This document shows positions 22,735 through 33,100 of a stretch of 36,423 nt of DNA, piece after piece. The notes under the pieces were generated by a model. The model made no database searches and had not been told where the DNA came from. It was given only the letters and a program-made list of their open reading frames with translations. Source of the DNA: CAJXZP01 sp963974475 (GTDB taxonomy: Bacteria; Bacteroidota; Bacteroidia; Flavobacteriales_G; Salibacteraceae); NCBI GenBank assembly GCA_963974475.1, contig CAXBCR010000031.1, positions 1 through 36,423 of the forward strand, written 5' to 3'. The first letter of the stretch is position 1. The number at the start of each line of letters is the position of its first letter. Both the position numbers and the translations under genes were made by a program.

Positions 22735-23763
22735 TTAGTTTTTCAGTTGGGTGGTGTATTTGCTGTAATTTTCTACCGCAATAATCACCAATACAGCTAA
22801 TAATAATGAAGCTAAAGTTGAAACCAATACAATTAACCAACGAATAGGATATGCTTTTTTCTCTGCTGCAACAGCTCTATTCACCACAAATTTCCAGGTT
22901 AAATCTTTGGTTGCATCCACTTTAATTTCATCGTGCTTACCACGAAGCAATACCAACCGCTCACGTAAAAACTCTAAGTTTTCGGTCATAGATTTAGAAG
23001 CCGAACCGTATTTTGCCAAAGTGTCTAATTGCATTTGAAGTTCCCTTACAGCTCTTCCATTTCCTTCTGCAACAGCTTGGTAATATACTCCAGTAATCAT
23101 TTCAATTTGCTTCTCATAATCCTGTACCCCTTTCTTACGCAAAACGGTTAATGAATCATCTAATTCGCCCATATAATTCACCAAGTCATTATATTCTTCA
23201 TCCATAATTTCAAACGCAGCCTGCGCTCTTGCATGAATCATATCATTTCGCATGGTATCTACCAAAGCCGCTATTTCATTAGCTAATAGAGCAGCTGTAT
23301 CTGGACTAATATCCATCACATCTACCCGAATGGAGTTAAATTCTGTTCGTCTAAAACTAACGTTGTCTTCCCATGTTTTGGCTAATTTGGTTTGCGCATA
23401 TTTTTCAGATGGGTCGATATCATAATGGGCCATCATGTTATATTTACCCCATAAACGCCATCTAATTTCATCACTATTAAGAATTTGAAGCATGGCTTCC
23501 GCTTGTTCTTCCTCTCCAAATTTTGAAAGGTCATTTTTACCTTGCGCATCCTCGGTCATTAATCCTTTAGATAAGGAAGAGTTGTTTGCCGGAAAGAAAA
23601 TGGCAGTCGATAAATACTTTGGAGTAATTAATAAAGCCACCACCGAAGAGGCAATAGCCATTACAACCATTACAATAAGTAATGGTTTACGCCATTTTAG
23701 GATGAAAAAAAATAAGCTAGCTGATGAAAAATCGCTCAATTGCGTGCTGTTGTTGTCGGACAT
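22735..23763 (-). CDS. Wzz-type polysaccharide chain-length determinant
   Basis: This 342-residue protein has the Wzz topology: a short cytoplasmic N-terminus, TM1 (about 29-51, KPLLIVMVVMAIASSVVALL), a long helical, coiled-coil-rich periplasmic part (about 100-300), and TM2 (about 305-330) ending in a short tail. It lacks the fused tyrosine kinase domain of Wzc. It regulates polysaccharide chain length or export together with the Wzy_C protein encoded 15 nt downstream. Two -7-like boxes lie just upstream (23783-23804). Confidence 0.88.
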   Translation of the reverse strand: MSDNNSTQLSDFSSASLFFFILKWRKPLLIVMVVMAIASSVVALLITPKYLSTAIFFPANNSSLSKGLMTEDAQGKNDLSKFGEEEQAEAMLQILNSDEIRWRLWGKYNMMAHYDIDPSEKYAQTKLAKTWEDNVSFRRTEFNSIRVDVMDISPDTAALLANEIAALVDTMRNDMIHARAQAAFEIMDEEYNDLVNYMGELDDSLTVLRKKGVQDYEKQIEMITGVYYQAVAEGNGRAVRELQMQLDTLAKYGSASKSMTENLEFLRERLVLLRGKHDEIKVDATKDLTWKFVVNRAVAAEKKAYPIRWLIVLVSTLASLLLAVLVIIAVENYSKYTTQLKN

Positions 23764-23782
23764 TTAATGGTATTTATTATCT

Positions 23783-23804
23783 CAAATATAAGTTGCCAAA
23801 TGTA
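23783..23804 (-). promoter_or_regulatory. Candidate promoter(s) of the wzz-ligase unit
   Basis: On the minus strand TACATTTG (23797-23804) and TATATTTG (23783-23790) both match TAnnTTTG exactly, 33 and 19 nt before the start at 23763. No clear -33 box accompanies either, so which one is used is open. Confidence 0.4.
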
Positions 23805-23882
23805 ACTAAAACCGAACAACGAACGATAGATAGAATTATTTTGAAGGGTGACAATATTATTTGGCCTACGAGATAAATAGTT

Positions 23883-25205
23883 TTACGGTTTACTCATCAT
23901 TTCCGAATACATTACAATCTCTTTCATTACCTCTTCTCTTTCGTCTTTCAAAGATTCATACACATTCCTATTTCGTTTAAACAACCTTTTCAATTTACCT
24001 TGTTGCTGTATGTTTTTTAGTAGCGACATGTATTGCAAAGTAACTCTACCCGACAGGTAAACCACGATTAACACGCTCATGCCAAACCACCAAGTATGCG
24101 CTAATTGGGAAAGGAATACTCCCCAACCGATGTACCAAGCCAAATAAAATATTACCCCAATGGAAAGTCCGATAGACCCACTAAAAGAGGTTTCTACCTT
24201 TAACTTTCTAAATACCCAAATGGAGCTAAAATATGGAATCGCATTGGTAGCGTATCCAAATACAAAAATGGGAACTCCAAAAAGGATTCGGCAGTAATCC
24301 CACCAACTTACCTGCGTACCCTTAGAAAGAGAAGCATCGGTAATTCCATAAAAGGAGGCTCGTTTTATATAATTATCCAATTTTCTGGAAATTATATCCA
24401 ATACTTCAGGATGTTTTTTAGCGTAAAAAGATAGCCCTTCGGTAATTTCTTGGCTCAATTTAAATATTTCTATTAAGTCGGGTTTTTCACCAATTACAGA
24501 TTGTAACTCATGATTAGATACTTTTCGTACCTTTTCAAACAAGGCATCCATCCGTTCATCCTCTAAGTGAATTAAGTTGTCCTTTAACTTTTCGCTAATA
24601 ATATCCGTTAGCATCCTTGCCTTTTCAAATTCATCTTCTACCGCATTTAACGCAACTGAACCTGTGGTGATAGGTTTCCCGATATTCACAAACAACTCAG
24701 ACTGGAAAGAATGCGGGTCGCTGTAATTAAGTCCAATAGGAATTATTTGCACCTTTACATCAGTGTTTTTTTCTGCCCCGTAGGCTATTCTTGCTGCTCC
24801 CGTTTTTAATGGACGCAACCGTTTTTCGGTAATTGAACTCCCTTCAGGAAAAATTAAAATGCTCCCTTTATTACCCAAATGGTTGAAACATTTTTCAAAA
24901 ATTCCGCTATTCTTGGCCGATTTTTCGGGTAGCGTATCAGGCCGGTAAACGGGAATCATATTAAACAAACTTCCCATGAGCCATGTCTGTAAACCACCAC
25001 CCATGAATTCTGCCGCAGCCAAAAAGTAAATTTGAGGTTTTACAATCGCCCCAATTACTACCGGATCCATTAATGTACTTGGGTGATTGGCTACAAAAAT
25101 AATTGGACCTTCTTTTGGAATATTTTCAATCCCCGAAACCTTTAATTTTTTAAAGTACGAATTAAGCGCCAACCGCATGAGGTATTTCAAAAATGTGTAC
25201 ACCAT
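23883..25205 (-). CDS. PlsC-type glycerolipid acyltransferase with C-terminal membrane domain
   Basis: This 440-residue protein has an N-terminal PlsC domain (about 10-210). The catalytic motif is NHPSTLMDP (H41 and D47, so H-x5-D rather than the usual H-x4-D). The substrate-binding FPEGSS motif is near residue 119 and the fourth block includes IIPIGLNY. A helical region follows, then 3-4 hydrophobic segments (about 305-395) and a basic C-terminus. The family moves acyl groups to glycerol-3-phosphate or lysophosphatidate at the inner membrane. The length and spacing recall the larger Bacteroidota/fungal GPAT-like group more than classic PlsC; the exact acceptor is uncertain. Confidence 0.88.
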   Translation of the reverse strand: MVYTFLKYLMRLALNSYFKKLKVSGIENIPKEGPIIFVANHPSTLMDPVVIGAIVKPQIYFLAAAEFMGGGLQTWLMGSLFNMIPVYRPDTLPEKSAKNSGIFEKCFNHLGNKGSILIFPEGSSITEKRLRPLKTGAARIAYGAEKNTDVKVQIIPIGLNYSDPHSFQSELFVNIGKPITTGSVALNAVEDEFEKARMLTDIISEKLKDNLIHLEDERMDALFEKVRKVSNHELQSVIGEKPDLIEIFKLSQEITEGLSFYAKKHPEVLDIISRKLDNYIKRASFYGITDASLSKGTQVSWWDYCRILFGVPIFVFGYATNAIPYFSSIWVFRKLKVETSFSGSIGLSIGVIFYLAWYIGWGVFLSQLAHTWWFGMSVLIVVYLSGRVTLQYMSLLKNIQQQGKLKRLFKRNRNVYESLKDEREEVMKEIVMYSEMMSKP

Positions 25206-25391
25206 AGTTCACAAAGAAACTCATTATTTTAGGTAATCCATGGTAACCTAATGAAAATAGGCTGTTTGGAATGATTTATTAACAAAGGTTCATTTAGGCA
25301 CTCAAAATTTAACCCGATTGAAACAGCAAAAAGCCACCTTAATCTGTGATATTCTCGTATTTTTACCCCCAATATTTTCAATCAAAAAAGT

Positions 25392-26834
25392 ATGCTACAC
25401 ATTAAGAATTACATCAACGGAGAACTAATTGAACCTTTATCAGGCAAGTATTTAGATAATATTGAGCCCGCTACGGGAAAGGTGTATTCCTATATTCCGG
25501 ATTCAGACGAAAGTGATATTGCCAAAGCGGTAGAAGCGGCTAAAAATGCATTTGAATCTTGGGGAGGTGCACCTAAAGAATTCCGTTCAAAGGTGATGAT
25601 GCGTGTAGCTGAATTGATTGACCAAAAATTACCAGAATTAGCCGCGGCCGAAAGTAAGGATAACGGGAAACCGTTGAAATTGGCAACCGCTGTGGATATT
25701 CCAAGAGCACGGGATAATTTTCATTTTTTCGCTACCGGTATTTTACATTTTGCTTCCGAAAGTCACGAAATGGAAGGGTTAGCTATTAATTACACCACCC
25801 GCCATCCTTTGGGTGTGGTAGGATGTATTTCACCTTGGAATTTACCGTTGTATTTATTTTCATGGAAAATTGCCCCCGCATTAGCCGCAGGAAACTGTGT
25901 GGTGGCCAAGCCTTCAGAAATTACACCGATGACTGCCTATTTGCTTTCGGAGATTTGTATTGAAGCAGGAATGCCTCCTGGTGTGCTCAATATTGTACAC
26001 GGGTTAGGTCATAAAGTAGGTGAAGCCATTTCACAAAGTAAGGATGTAAAAGCTATTAGCTTTACAGGCGGAACTGCAACAGGAGCGCACATTGCATCCG
26101 TAGCTGCGCCAAAATTCAAGAAACTATCCTTAGAGTTGGGTGGCAAAAACCCGAATATCATTTTTGCAGATGCCGATTTTGGCGATGCGCTTAAAACCAC
26201 GGTAATTTCATCCTTCGCAAATCAAGGTCAGATTTGCCTCTGTGGGTCCCGAATTTTTGTGGAAAGACCTATTTACGAGAAATTTCGCGATGAATTTGTG
26301 AAAATTGTGGCAAATCAAAAAGTGAGTTACCCAACCGACCCAGAAGGTAAGTTAGGTGCGGTAGTTTCAAAATCTCACATGGAAAAAGTACTGAGTTACG
26401 TGGAATTGGCCAAAGAAGAAGGCGGGACCGTTTTAACAGGTGGACACCAAATTCATTTAGAAGGAGAGTATTCCGGTGGCTATTATTTAGCTCCTACCAT
26501 TATTGAGGGACTAGCATATACCTGTCGCACAAATCAAGAAGAAATATTTGGACCTGTAGTTACCATCACCCCATTTGATACCGAAGAAGAAGTGCTAATG
26601 ATGGCCAATAGTGTGGAATATGGACTTTCATCTACTATTTGGACCGAAAACTTGAAACGTGCCCACCGCATGGCCGATAAAATTGAAGCTGGAATTGTAT
26701 GGATAAACTGTTGGCTAGTTCGAGATTTACGCACGCCTTTTGGTGGAGTAAAAAGCTCAGGAGTTGGCCGTGAAGGTGGTTTTGAAGCCTTGAAGTTTTT
26801 TACAGAACCTAAGAATGTGTGTATTAAGTTTTAA
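25392..26834 (+). CDS. Aldehyde dehydrogenase, aminomuconate/hydroxymuconate-semialdehyde type
   Basis: This 480-residue NAD(P)-dependent ALDH has the active-site Asn in SPWNLP (N150), the Rossmann turn FTGGTATG (about 224-231), general-base Glu in LELGGKNP (E248) and nucleophile Cys in NQGQICLCGSR (C282). The ICLCGSR context and overall length match the 2-aminomuconate / 2-hydroxymuconate semialdehyde dehydrogenases (ALDH8-like), which act in tryptophan-kynurenine or meta-cleavage pathways. No other kynurenine or meta-cleavage gene lies nearby, so the substrate stays tentative. It is a single gene, divergent from the acyltransferase, followed by a strong terminator. Confidence 0.9.
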   Translation: MLHIKNYINGELIEPLSGKYLDNIEPATGKVYSYIPDSDESDIAKAVEAAKNAFESWGGAPKEFRSKVMMRVAELIDQKLPELAAAESKDNGKPLKLATAVDIPRARDNFHFFATGILHFASESHEMEGLAINYTTRHPLGVVGCISPWNLPLYLFSWKIAPALAAGNCVVAKPSEITPMTAYLLSEICIEAGMPPGVLNIVHGLGHKVGEAISQSKDVKAISFTGGTATGAHIASVAAPKFKKLSLELGGKNPNIIFADADFGDALKTTVISSFANQGQICLCGSRIFVERPIYEKFRDEFVKIVANQKVSYPTDPEGKLGAVVSKSHMEKVLSYVELAKEEGGTVLTGGHQIHLEGEYSGGYYLAPTIIEGLAYTCRTNQEEIFGPVVTITPFDTEEEVLMMANSVEYGLSSTIWTENLKRAHRMADKIEAGIVWINCWLVRDLRTPFGGVKSSGVGREGGFEALKFFTEPKNVCIKF

Positions 26835-26848
26835 AATACTAAGACATT

Positions 26849-26879
26849 AAAAAGCCCAATGATTTTCATTGGGCTTTTT
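26849..26879. terminator. Bidirectional rho-independent terminator
   Basis: AAAAAGCCCAATGA and TCATTGGGCTTTTT form a perfect 14-bp stem with a TTT loop. It lies between the convergent aldehyde dehydrogenase (stop 26834) and the T9SS cargo gene (stop 26900), so it can terminate both. Confidence 0.9.
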
Positions 26880-26899
26880 CGTATCCTATTTTCCTGCTA

Positions 26900-28537
26900 T
26901 TATTTATGTGAATTAAGTATTTTATAAAAACGTTTTTCGTCATTCACCTCAACGCTCAATACATAAAATCCATTTTCGTAAATGGACATATCTATATTTA
27001 AAACCTGACTATTTGGGTTTGCATTTCCTTGATAGACCTCCCGACCATTTACATCAACGATTCTAATATTCCCACCGTTTAAATTCTTCAAATCAATCGT
27101 TAAAATATGAGTCACTGGGTTTGGATAAATAGCAATCGAGCTTTCATCTATTGGATTAATTCCTAAGGCAAAATCGTACTTATTTCCACTTGCTAACGTA
27201 TCCGTATACAATTGAGCTATTTGAGAAATAGTAGGTATTACCGAAACAGAAACATCGTTAGACCCCATTACATTATGCGCAATGGTCACAAACGAAATAT
27301 CAAATGGCTCCATCCAATTTAATGAATACGGCCCCGTGGATTGTATATAACGTCTATCTCCAGGCGCATTACCAACGCTAACTTCCGACCAAGCAGGAGA
27401 GGGTGAAGCAGGATTGCTGAAATACATAAAAGAAGTCGGAATAGTACCGCCAAAGCCAGTTCCACCAATTGTTTTTGCCGTTCCATCTCGCCAAAACCCT
27501 TTCAAGTAATTTCTATAATGCACAGGTGAAACAGCGTCACCTGTTGCGTTTGGTGCGTATGTAGGACTAGAAAAAGAGTTCATTGTTTTGTTCAAGAAAG
27601 TAGTCGAAATTATTGGTGTGTTTTGCCCATACCCAGGTCTTCCTGATTGATCGTCATCAAACGCATCCCCGTTATACGCAAAGCCAGAATTAGTCAACGT
27701 ATCACATCCAATAAAATCATCTGCTGGGTTACCTAAATCTGGATCAACAAACAGTCCCATGTAAAAATCGGAGGCATTACCCGTTGTTTTCTTAATCACC
27801 TTAATATCATAAAAAGTGGCATCATTTAACGCGCTTGAAGGATTATAATACGCATAGGCCAAAAAATGAACTTCCACTCCAATTGGGTCTCCATTGGTAA
27901 TGCCATGTACGCCTCCAATATCGTTAATTACCCAAAATATGGCTTGATCACCTTTAATATCTGGATAATCTCCATTTTCAGGATCATATATTCCGTTGTT
28001 ATTAAAATCCTTGAACGGGGCTAAATCATCTTGGATTACATAATTATTAAAATGCGTATTTCCTTTAGCTGGCCATTGTAAAATAGCATCATCTATTTGA
28101 GATAAAGGAACAGGCATACCCAAGGTCACGTTATTTAAATGATTTTGAATTTCAATCCTGTGAATTTCCCAAAACCTATCAAAAACAATACAACTGTTAC
28201 TTGAAACCGTACCTGTAGTTGAATTAATGGGTCCAGGATAAAATTCATAACCTGTGTTTCTATATTTCATAGCGGAAGTCAGTAATTTTCCATTATCATC
28301 TAACGCTGACAGCCATATTGCGCCCGCAAACAAAGCCAGACGCCCGGAGTATTTGGGATATTCGTATTTAGGTAAACCTATCCCATCCCACCAAAGGTCT
28401 CCACCATTCATTAAACCTGCGCTAACATTATTAATGTCCAATTCTGAAAAAGCACTAGGCGGAGCACATTGCGAAAAAACTGATTTAGAGGTGATATTTA
28501 CAAATAGGAGTGTCAGGATTATTAGCGTCTTTCTCAT
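26900..28537 (-). CDS. T9SS-sorted secreted protein with EF-hand-like loop
   Basis: This 545-residue protein has a signal peptide (about 1-22, ending VFSQ-C). Its long body contains a D-x-N-x-N-G-x-x-D calcium-type loop (DFNNNGIYDPENGDYP, about 175-190) and many aromatic/Gly/Asn-rich strands. The C-terminal type A T9SS sorting domain (about 466-545) has IAIYPNPV, then IRIVDVNGREVY, then NGFYVLSVE and the terminal FYKILNSHK. It is not related to the array proteins beyond the sorting domain. It would be secreted to the surface or medium; the activity is not recognisable. Confidence 0.88.
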   Translation of the reverse strand: MRKTLIILTLLFVNITSKSVFSQCAPPSAFSELDINNVSAGLMNGGDLWWDGIGLPKYEYPKYSGRLALFAGAIWLSALDDNGKLLTSAMKYRNTGYEFYPGPINSTTGTVSSNSCIVFDRFWEIHRIEIQNHLNNVTLGMPVPLSQIDDAILQWPAKGNTHFNNYVIQDDLAPFKDFNNNGIYDPENGDYPDIKGDQAIFWVINDIGGVHGITNGDPIGVEVHFLAYAYYNPSSALNDATFYDIKVIKKTTGNASDFYMGLFVDPDLGNPADDFIGCDTLTNSGFAYNGDAFDDDQSGRPGYGQNTPIISTTFLNKTMNSFSSPTYAPNATGDAVSPVHYRNYLKGFWRDGTAKTIGGTGFGGTIPTSFMYFSNPASPSPAWSEVSVGNAPGDRRYIQSTGPYSLNWMEPFDISFVTIAHNVMGSNDVSVSVIPTISQIAQLYTDTLASGNKYDFALGINPIDESSIAIYPNPVTHILTIDLKNLNGGNIRIVDVNGREVYQGNANPNSQVLNIDMSIYENGFYVLSVEVNDEKRFYKILNSHK

Positions 28538-28654
28538 GTTATTTTTTTTGTAAAACTAGTAGATTTTCACAGTATTATTTACTCAAATTTTATTTATTTT
28601 AAATTCTTCATGAATTCATGCCTTAAAACCGTTTTTATTATTTGAAAGATGGAC

Positions 28655-28662
28655 TACATTTG
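28655..28662 (+). promoter_or_regulatory. Candidate -7 box for the threonine dehydrogenase gene
   Basis: TACATTTG fits TAnnTTTG exactly and lies 68 nt before the start at 28731. A T-rich stretch (GTTTTTATT) occupies the -33 region without a clean TTTG. Confidence 0.5.
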
Positions 28663-28730
28663 CGCCCTAAATTTTGAAGTCCGTTTTGCGGTGTTTTAAA
28701 CGGTAATTCACCCCTTATTAAATTGCAATA

Positions 28731-29654
28731 ATGAAAGGAAATATTTTAGTTGTTGGCGCTTTAGGTCAAGTAGGTAGAGAACTTCTCGAAAATCTTAGAG
28801 CAAAATACGGTGAGAAAAACGTTATCGCATCCGATATAAAAGAGGAAGCTTATGGTGGTGTTTATGAAAAACTAGATATCTTGGATAAAGATGCCTTAAG
28901 AGCTGTTGTGCTGAAACACGATATCAAAATAGTTTTCAATTTGGTGGCTATGCTATCTGCAACTGCAGAAAAGCACATGGATTACGCATGGAAACTAAGT
29001 GTGGAAGGACATTTTAATATTCTAAACTTAGCTAAAGAAGGAATTATTAAGCAAATATTTTGGCCTAGTTCGATTGCTGTTTTTGGTCCTACCACCCCCA
29101 AACAAAATACACCTCAAGACACCATTATGGACCCAAGTACGGTTTATGGAATTGGTAAACAAACCGGAGAACGATGGAATGAATATTACTTCAACAAATT
29201 TGGGGTAGATGTGAGAAGTATCCGGTATCCTGGGTTAATTGGCTGGAAGTCTCTTCCAGGAGGCGGAACTACAGATTACGCGGTAGATATTTTTCACCAA
29301 GCAAGGAAAACTAATAATTATGAGTGTTTCTTAGGTCCAAATGCCACCTTACCTATGATGATGATGGAAGATGCCATAAGAGCTACTATCAATATTATGG
29401 AGGCTCCCGCAGAATCTATTAAAATTCGTTCTAGTTATAACCTGGCTGCCGAATCTTTTTCTCCTGCCCAATTGGCCGAAGAAATTGCCAAGCAACAAGA
29501 GGGTTTTACCATTACTTATAAACCCGATGAAAGAGATGCAATTGCCGCTTCATGGCCTCAAAGCATTGATGACAGCAGAGCTAGAGAAGATTGGGGATGG
29601 CACCATAAATACGGTACCGTTGAGTTGGTTAAAGAAATGCTAGACCATATTTAG
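28731..29654 (+). CDS. tdh: L-threonine 3-dehydrogenase (epimerase/SDR type)
   Basis: This 307-residue extended short-chain dehydrogenase has the NAD-binding GALGQVG (9-15), the catalytic Ser pair in WPSSIAVFG (about 113-114) and YGIGK with Y139 and K143. The family blocks RYPGLIGWKSLPGGGTTDYAVDIF and PDERDAIAASWPQSIDDSRAREDWGW identify the epimerase-like threonine dehydrogenases of bacteria and animal mitochondria, not the zinc MDR type. It oxidises L-threonine to 2-amino-3-ketobutyrate in the cytoplasm. The usual partner, 2-amino-3-ketobutyrate CoA ligase, is not in the window. It has its own promoter and terminator. Confidence 0.93.
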   Translation: MKGNILVVGALGQVGRELLENLRAKYGEKNVIASDIKEEAYGGVYEKLDILDKDALRAVVLKHDIKIVFNLVAMLSATAEKHMDYAWKLSVEGHFNILNLAKEGIIKQIFWPSSIAVFGPTTPKQNTPQDTIMDPSTVYGIGKQTGERWNEYYFNKFGVDVRSIRYPGLIGWKSLPGGGTTDYAVDIFHQARKTNNYECFLGPNATLPMMMMEDAIRATINIMEAPAESIKIRSSYNLAAESFSPAQLAEEIAKQQEGFTITYKPDERDAIAASWPQSIDDSRAREDWGWHHKYGTVELVKEMLDHI

Positions 29655-29673
29655 TCATCCCATTAATTTTATG

Positions 29674-29710
29674 AAAAGCATCTTTTCTTCTTTGAATGGA
29701 TGCTTTTTTT
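29674..29710 (+). terminator. Terminator after threonine dehydrogenase
   Basis: AAAAGCATC (29674-29682) pairs with GATGCTTTT (29699-29707), with a 16-nt loop and a run of eight T, 20 nt after the tdh stop. Confidence 0.7.
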
Positions 29711-30152
29711 TGGGGTCATACTTGCGATTTGGGGTCATCAAATTTTGCGACTTTGTAACAGAATGACCTCTAACTAAATATCAATATCAAATAGCACATA
29801 GTTGTTGGTGTTTAAGACCCGCCCTCCATCCAAGAATAATAGCAAGGTGTCATTCCAAAAGTACTTTTCCTACATGCCAAATGACTCTTTTTTAACAAGC
29901 CAATAATACCCCGCAAAAACATGAATTTTAACGCGATTACAGGGTCACGAACCGTAATGCATTTCAAAATTATCTGTTCATCGGTACAAAAACCTTACAG
30001 CATGATAATCTATCCCAAGTAAGTAATTTGCTAAAAATTAATGATTAAAATCAGTTTTCACAACAAAAAAAGCTGATTCATAACAAATATTTTTTGATAC
30101 GAATTTTATTATTCTTTTTTGAAAAAACTAAATCAATATAAAAAATTCCTCT
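29711..30152. other. Non-coding stretch between tdh terminator and giant adhesin gene
   Basis: No ORF with coding character is seen here on either strand. An 11-bp direct repeat TTTGGGGTCAT occurs at 29709-29719 and 29728-29738, and an inverted, one-mismatch half-site ATGACCTC at 29763-29770. The last 100 bp are very A/T-rich, as expected for a leader, but I found no exact TAnnTTTG box at a good distance from the start at 30153. Confidence 0.6.
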
Positions 30153-33100
30153 ATGAAAAATGTGAACCTAATGGTGATTCTCTGTTTGTTCGTTCAAAGC
30201 AGTTTATTCGCCCAAACAACAACTTTTACGGTCAGTGAATGTGATAGTTATGCTTGGCAAAGCATGACCTTAACGCAATCCGGAACCTACTATGATACTA
30301 TTCCAAATTCTGTGGGAGGGGATAGTATACTAACCTTAAATTTAACCATTAACAGTTCACCAACGGTAAGCATAGCTTCAGACGCTACCAATGATGAAAT
30401 CTGTGAAGGTGAAAACATCACCTTTACAGCAACAGGCACAGGCTCTGCTAATAGTGTCAACAATGCGCTTAATTTTACCGTAAATAATTACGTGACTATG
30501 GGTAATGTTTTGTCTAAAGATAGAACAGATGCTTTTACAATGGAAGCGTGGATAAAGACTTCACAGTCCGGAGAAGGTCAAATCATTAGTAAATTATTAG
30601 CCTCTGCCCCATACTCTGGATATGAGTTTAAAGTGGATGGAGGTAAACTCTCCTTCGAATTGTACAGTGGAGTTTCTTATAATGGTATTCAAGTTAGAAC
30701 TACTTCAACTTATAATAATGGAGCATGGAGACATGTCGCTTTAACTTATGATGGATCTTCTAGCGCTTCGGGTTTCAAGTTTTATGTAGACGGCACTCTA
30801 GTACCATCTGGCGCACTTCAAAACAACCTAACTGCCACTACTATAAGTTCTGCCCCTTTGAACATTGGCACAAGAAGTAATGGCGCTTGGGGTGATTTTA
30901 TAGGTTCTATGGATGAAGTACGAATGTGGAACTATGCTCGTTCTGCTTCTCAAATAAGCAATAACAAAGACAATGAACTTACTGGAAATGAAACAGGATT
31001 AGATGCGTACTACAGTTTCAATCAAGGTGTTGCAGGTTCTTCTAATACGGGTATTACCACTCTTACTGATAAAACCAGTAACAGTTATGATGGTACGCTT
31101 ACTAACTTTTCTTTAACAGGAAGTGCTTCTAATTGGATTACTGGACCAACATCTGTGACTTCTAGCGGTGGAGCGGGAACCTATGAGTTCTTCGTAAATG
31201 GAACTTCCCAAGGGGCAACCTCCACTACAAGCACATTCTCTTCTTCATCACTAACAGATGGTGCTTTAGTAAATACAGTGATAACTAATAGTAATGGTTG
31301 TTCAGCAATCTCAGCTAATATTACGGTAACGGTAAACCCATCAGTGACGGCAAGTATGATATCAGACGCAACAAATAATGCTATTTGTGCTGGAGATACG
31401 ATAACAATTACCGCAAGTGGCGCAGGTGGAACTGGAGGAACAGGTTCTTCATTAGATTTATTAGGTTCTCCCGTAGATAATGTAACAGGTTCTAATACAA
31501 GTTTACCTCAAGGTAATTCACCAATGTCTATTGAAACATGGTTCAAAGATGATGGTTCAACTGGATGGACAAGTCTTGTGGCTTGGGGAACTCATGGTAA
31601 CCGTACCAGAGCTTTATTAGGAATTAATAATTACGGTCAGTTATGGCATACCGGAAATGGTGGCGCTTCTGATTTAACGGCAACAGGAACAAATGTTCGA
31701 GATGGTCAATGGCACCATTGTGCCGTGACTTATACCGGGACTACCATGAAATTATACCTAGACGGTACACAAGTTGCTTCCGGAAATGTGTCCATAAATG
31801 TCTCGGGAACGAATTTCTTTATAGGAAGATACACGGCAGGAAGCACACCATATACTGTAAAAGGTTCTTTTGATGAAGTAAGAATTTGGAATGATGTGAG
31901 AACAGCCACAGAGATATCGACATATAAAGATGTTGAGTTAGTCGGTACAGAATCTGGATTAGTTGCTTATTTCAACTTTAATGATGGAACACCTGATGGT
32001 AATAACACCGGTGTAACATTAACAGATTTAACAGGTTCATCTACCGGAATTTCTCTTAACAACGTGTCTTTAAACGGAACAACTTCAAACTTTGTAAGTG
32101 ATGTTCCTTTTTCACAAACAGGAGGCGGAACGTATGAGTTCTTTGTAAATGGTACTACACAAGGTGCAGCTTCTGCATCAAACACCCTTGCTTCTTCCTT
32201 ATTATCAACTAGCGATGTGGTAAAGGTAAACGCAACAAATGGCGCAGGTTGTTCAGCGACTGATTCTATAACCATTACCATAAATTCTCCAACTTCTGGT
32301 AGCCTTACCGCTTCTGCTTGTAGTAGCTATGATTGGTTGGGAACAACATTTACGCAAACTGGAATCTATGTAGATACCATTGCTAATACTGCAGGTTGTG
32401 ATTCTGTTATTACCTTAAATTTAACCATTAACAGCTCACCAACAGTAACCATAGCTTCAGACGCCACCAATGATGAAATCTGTGAAGGTGAAAACATCAC
32501 CTTTACAGCAACAGGCACAGGCTCTGCTAATAGTGTCAACAATGCGCTTAATTTTACCGTAAATAATTACGTGACTATGGGTAATGTTTTGTCTAAAGAT
32601 AGAACAGATGCTTTTACAATGGAAGCGTGGATAAAGACTTCACAGTCCGGAGAAGGTCAAATCATTAGTAAATTATTAGCCTCTGCCCCATACTCTGGAT
32701 ATGAGTTTAAAGTGGATGGAGGTAAACTCTCCTTCGAATTGTACAGTGGAGTTTCTTATAATGGTATTCAAGTTAGAACTACTTCAACTTATAATAATGG
32801 AGCATGGAGACATGTCGCTTTAACTTATGATGGATCTTCTAGCGCTTCGGGTTTCAAGTTTTATGTAGACGGCACTCTAGTACCATCTGGCGCACTTCAA
32901 AACAACCTAACTGCCACTACTATAAGTTCTGCCCCTTTGAACATTGGCACAAGAAGTAATGGCGCTTGGGGTGATTTTATAGGTTCTATGGATGAAGTAC
33001 GAATGTGGAACTATGCTCGTTCTGCTTCTCAAATAAGCAATAACAAAGACAATGAACTTACTGGAAATGAAACAGGATTAGATGCGTACTACAGTTTCAA

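Noticed and set aside
26900..28537. Membership of the 545-residue T9SS protein in the array family
   Set aside because: Only the generic sorting domain is shared; the body lacks the NTDLQGNERW and DGGYILAG blocks.
31967..32281. Minus-strand ORF of about 104 codons within the adhesin gene
   Set aside because: It is antisense to well-formed LamG and linker coding sequence and shows no signal or domain of its own; a shadow of the real frame.
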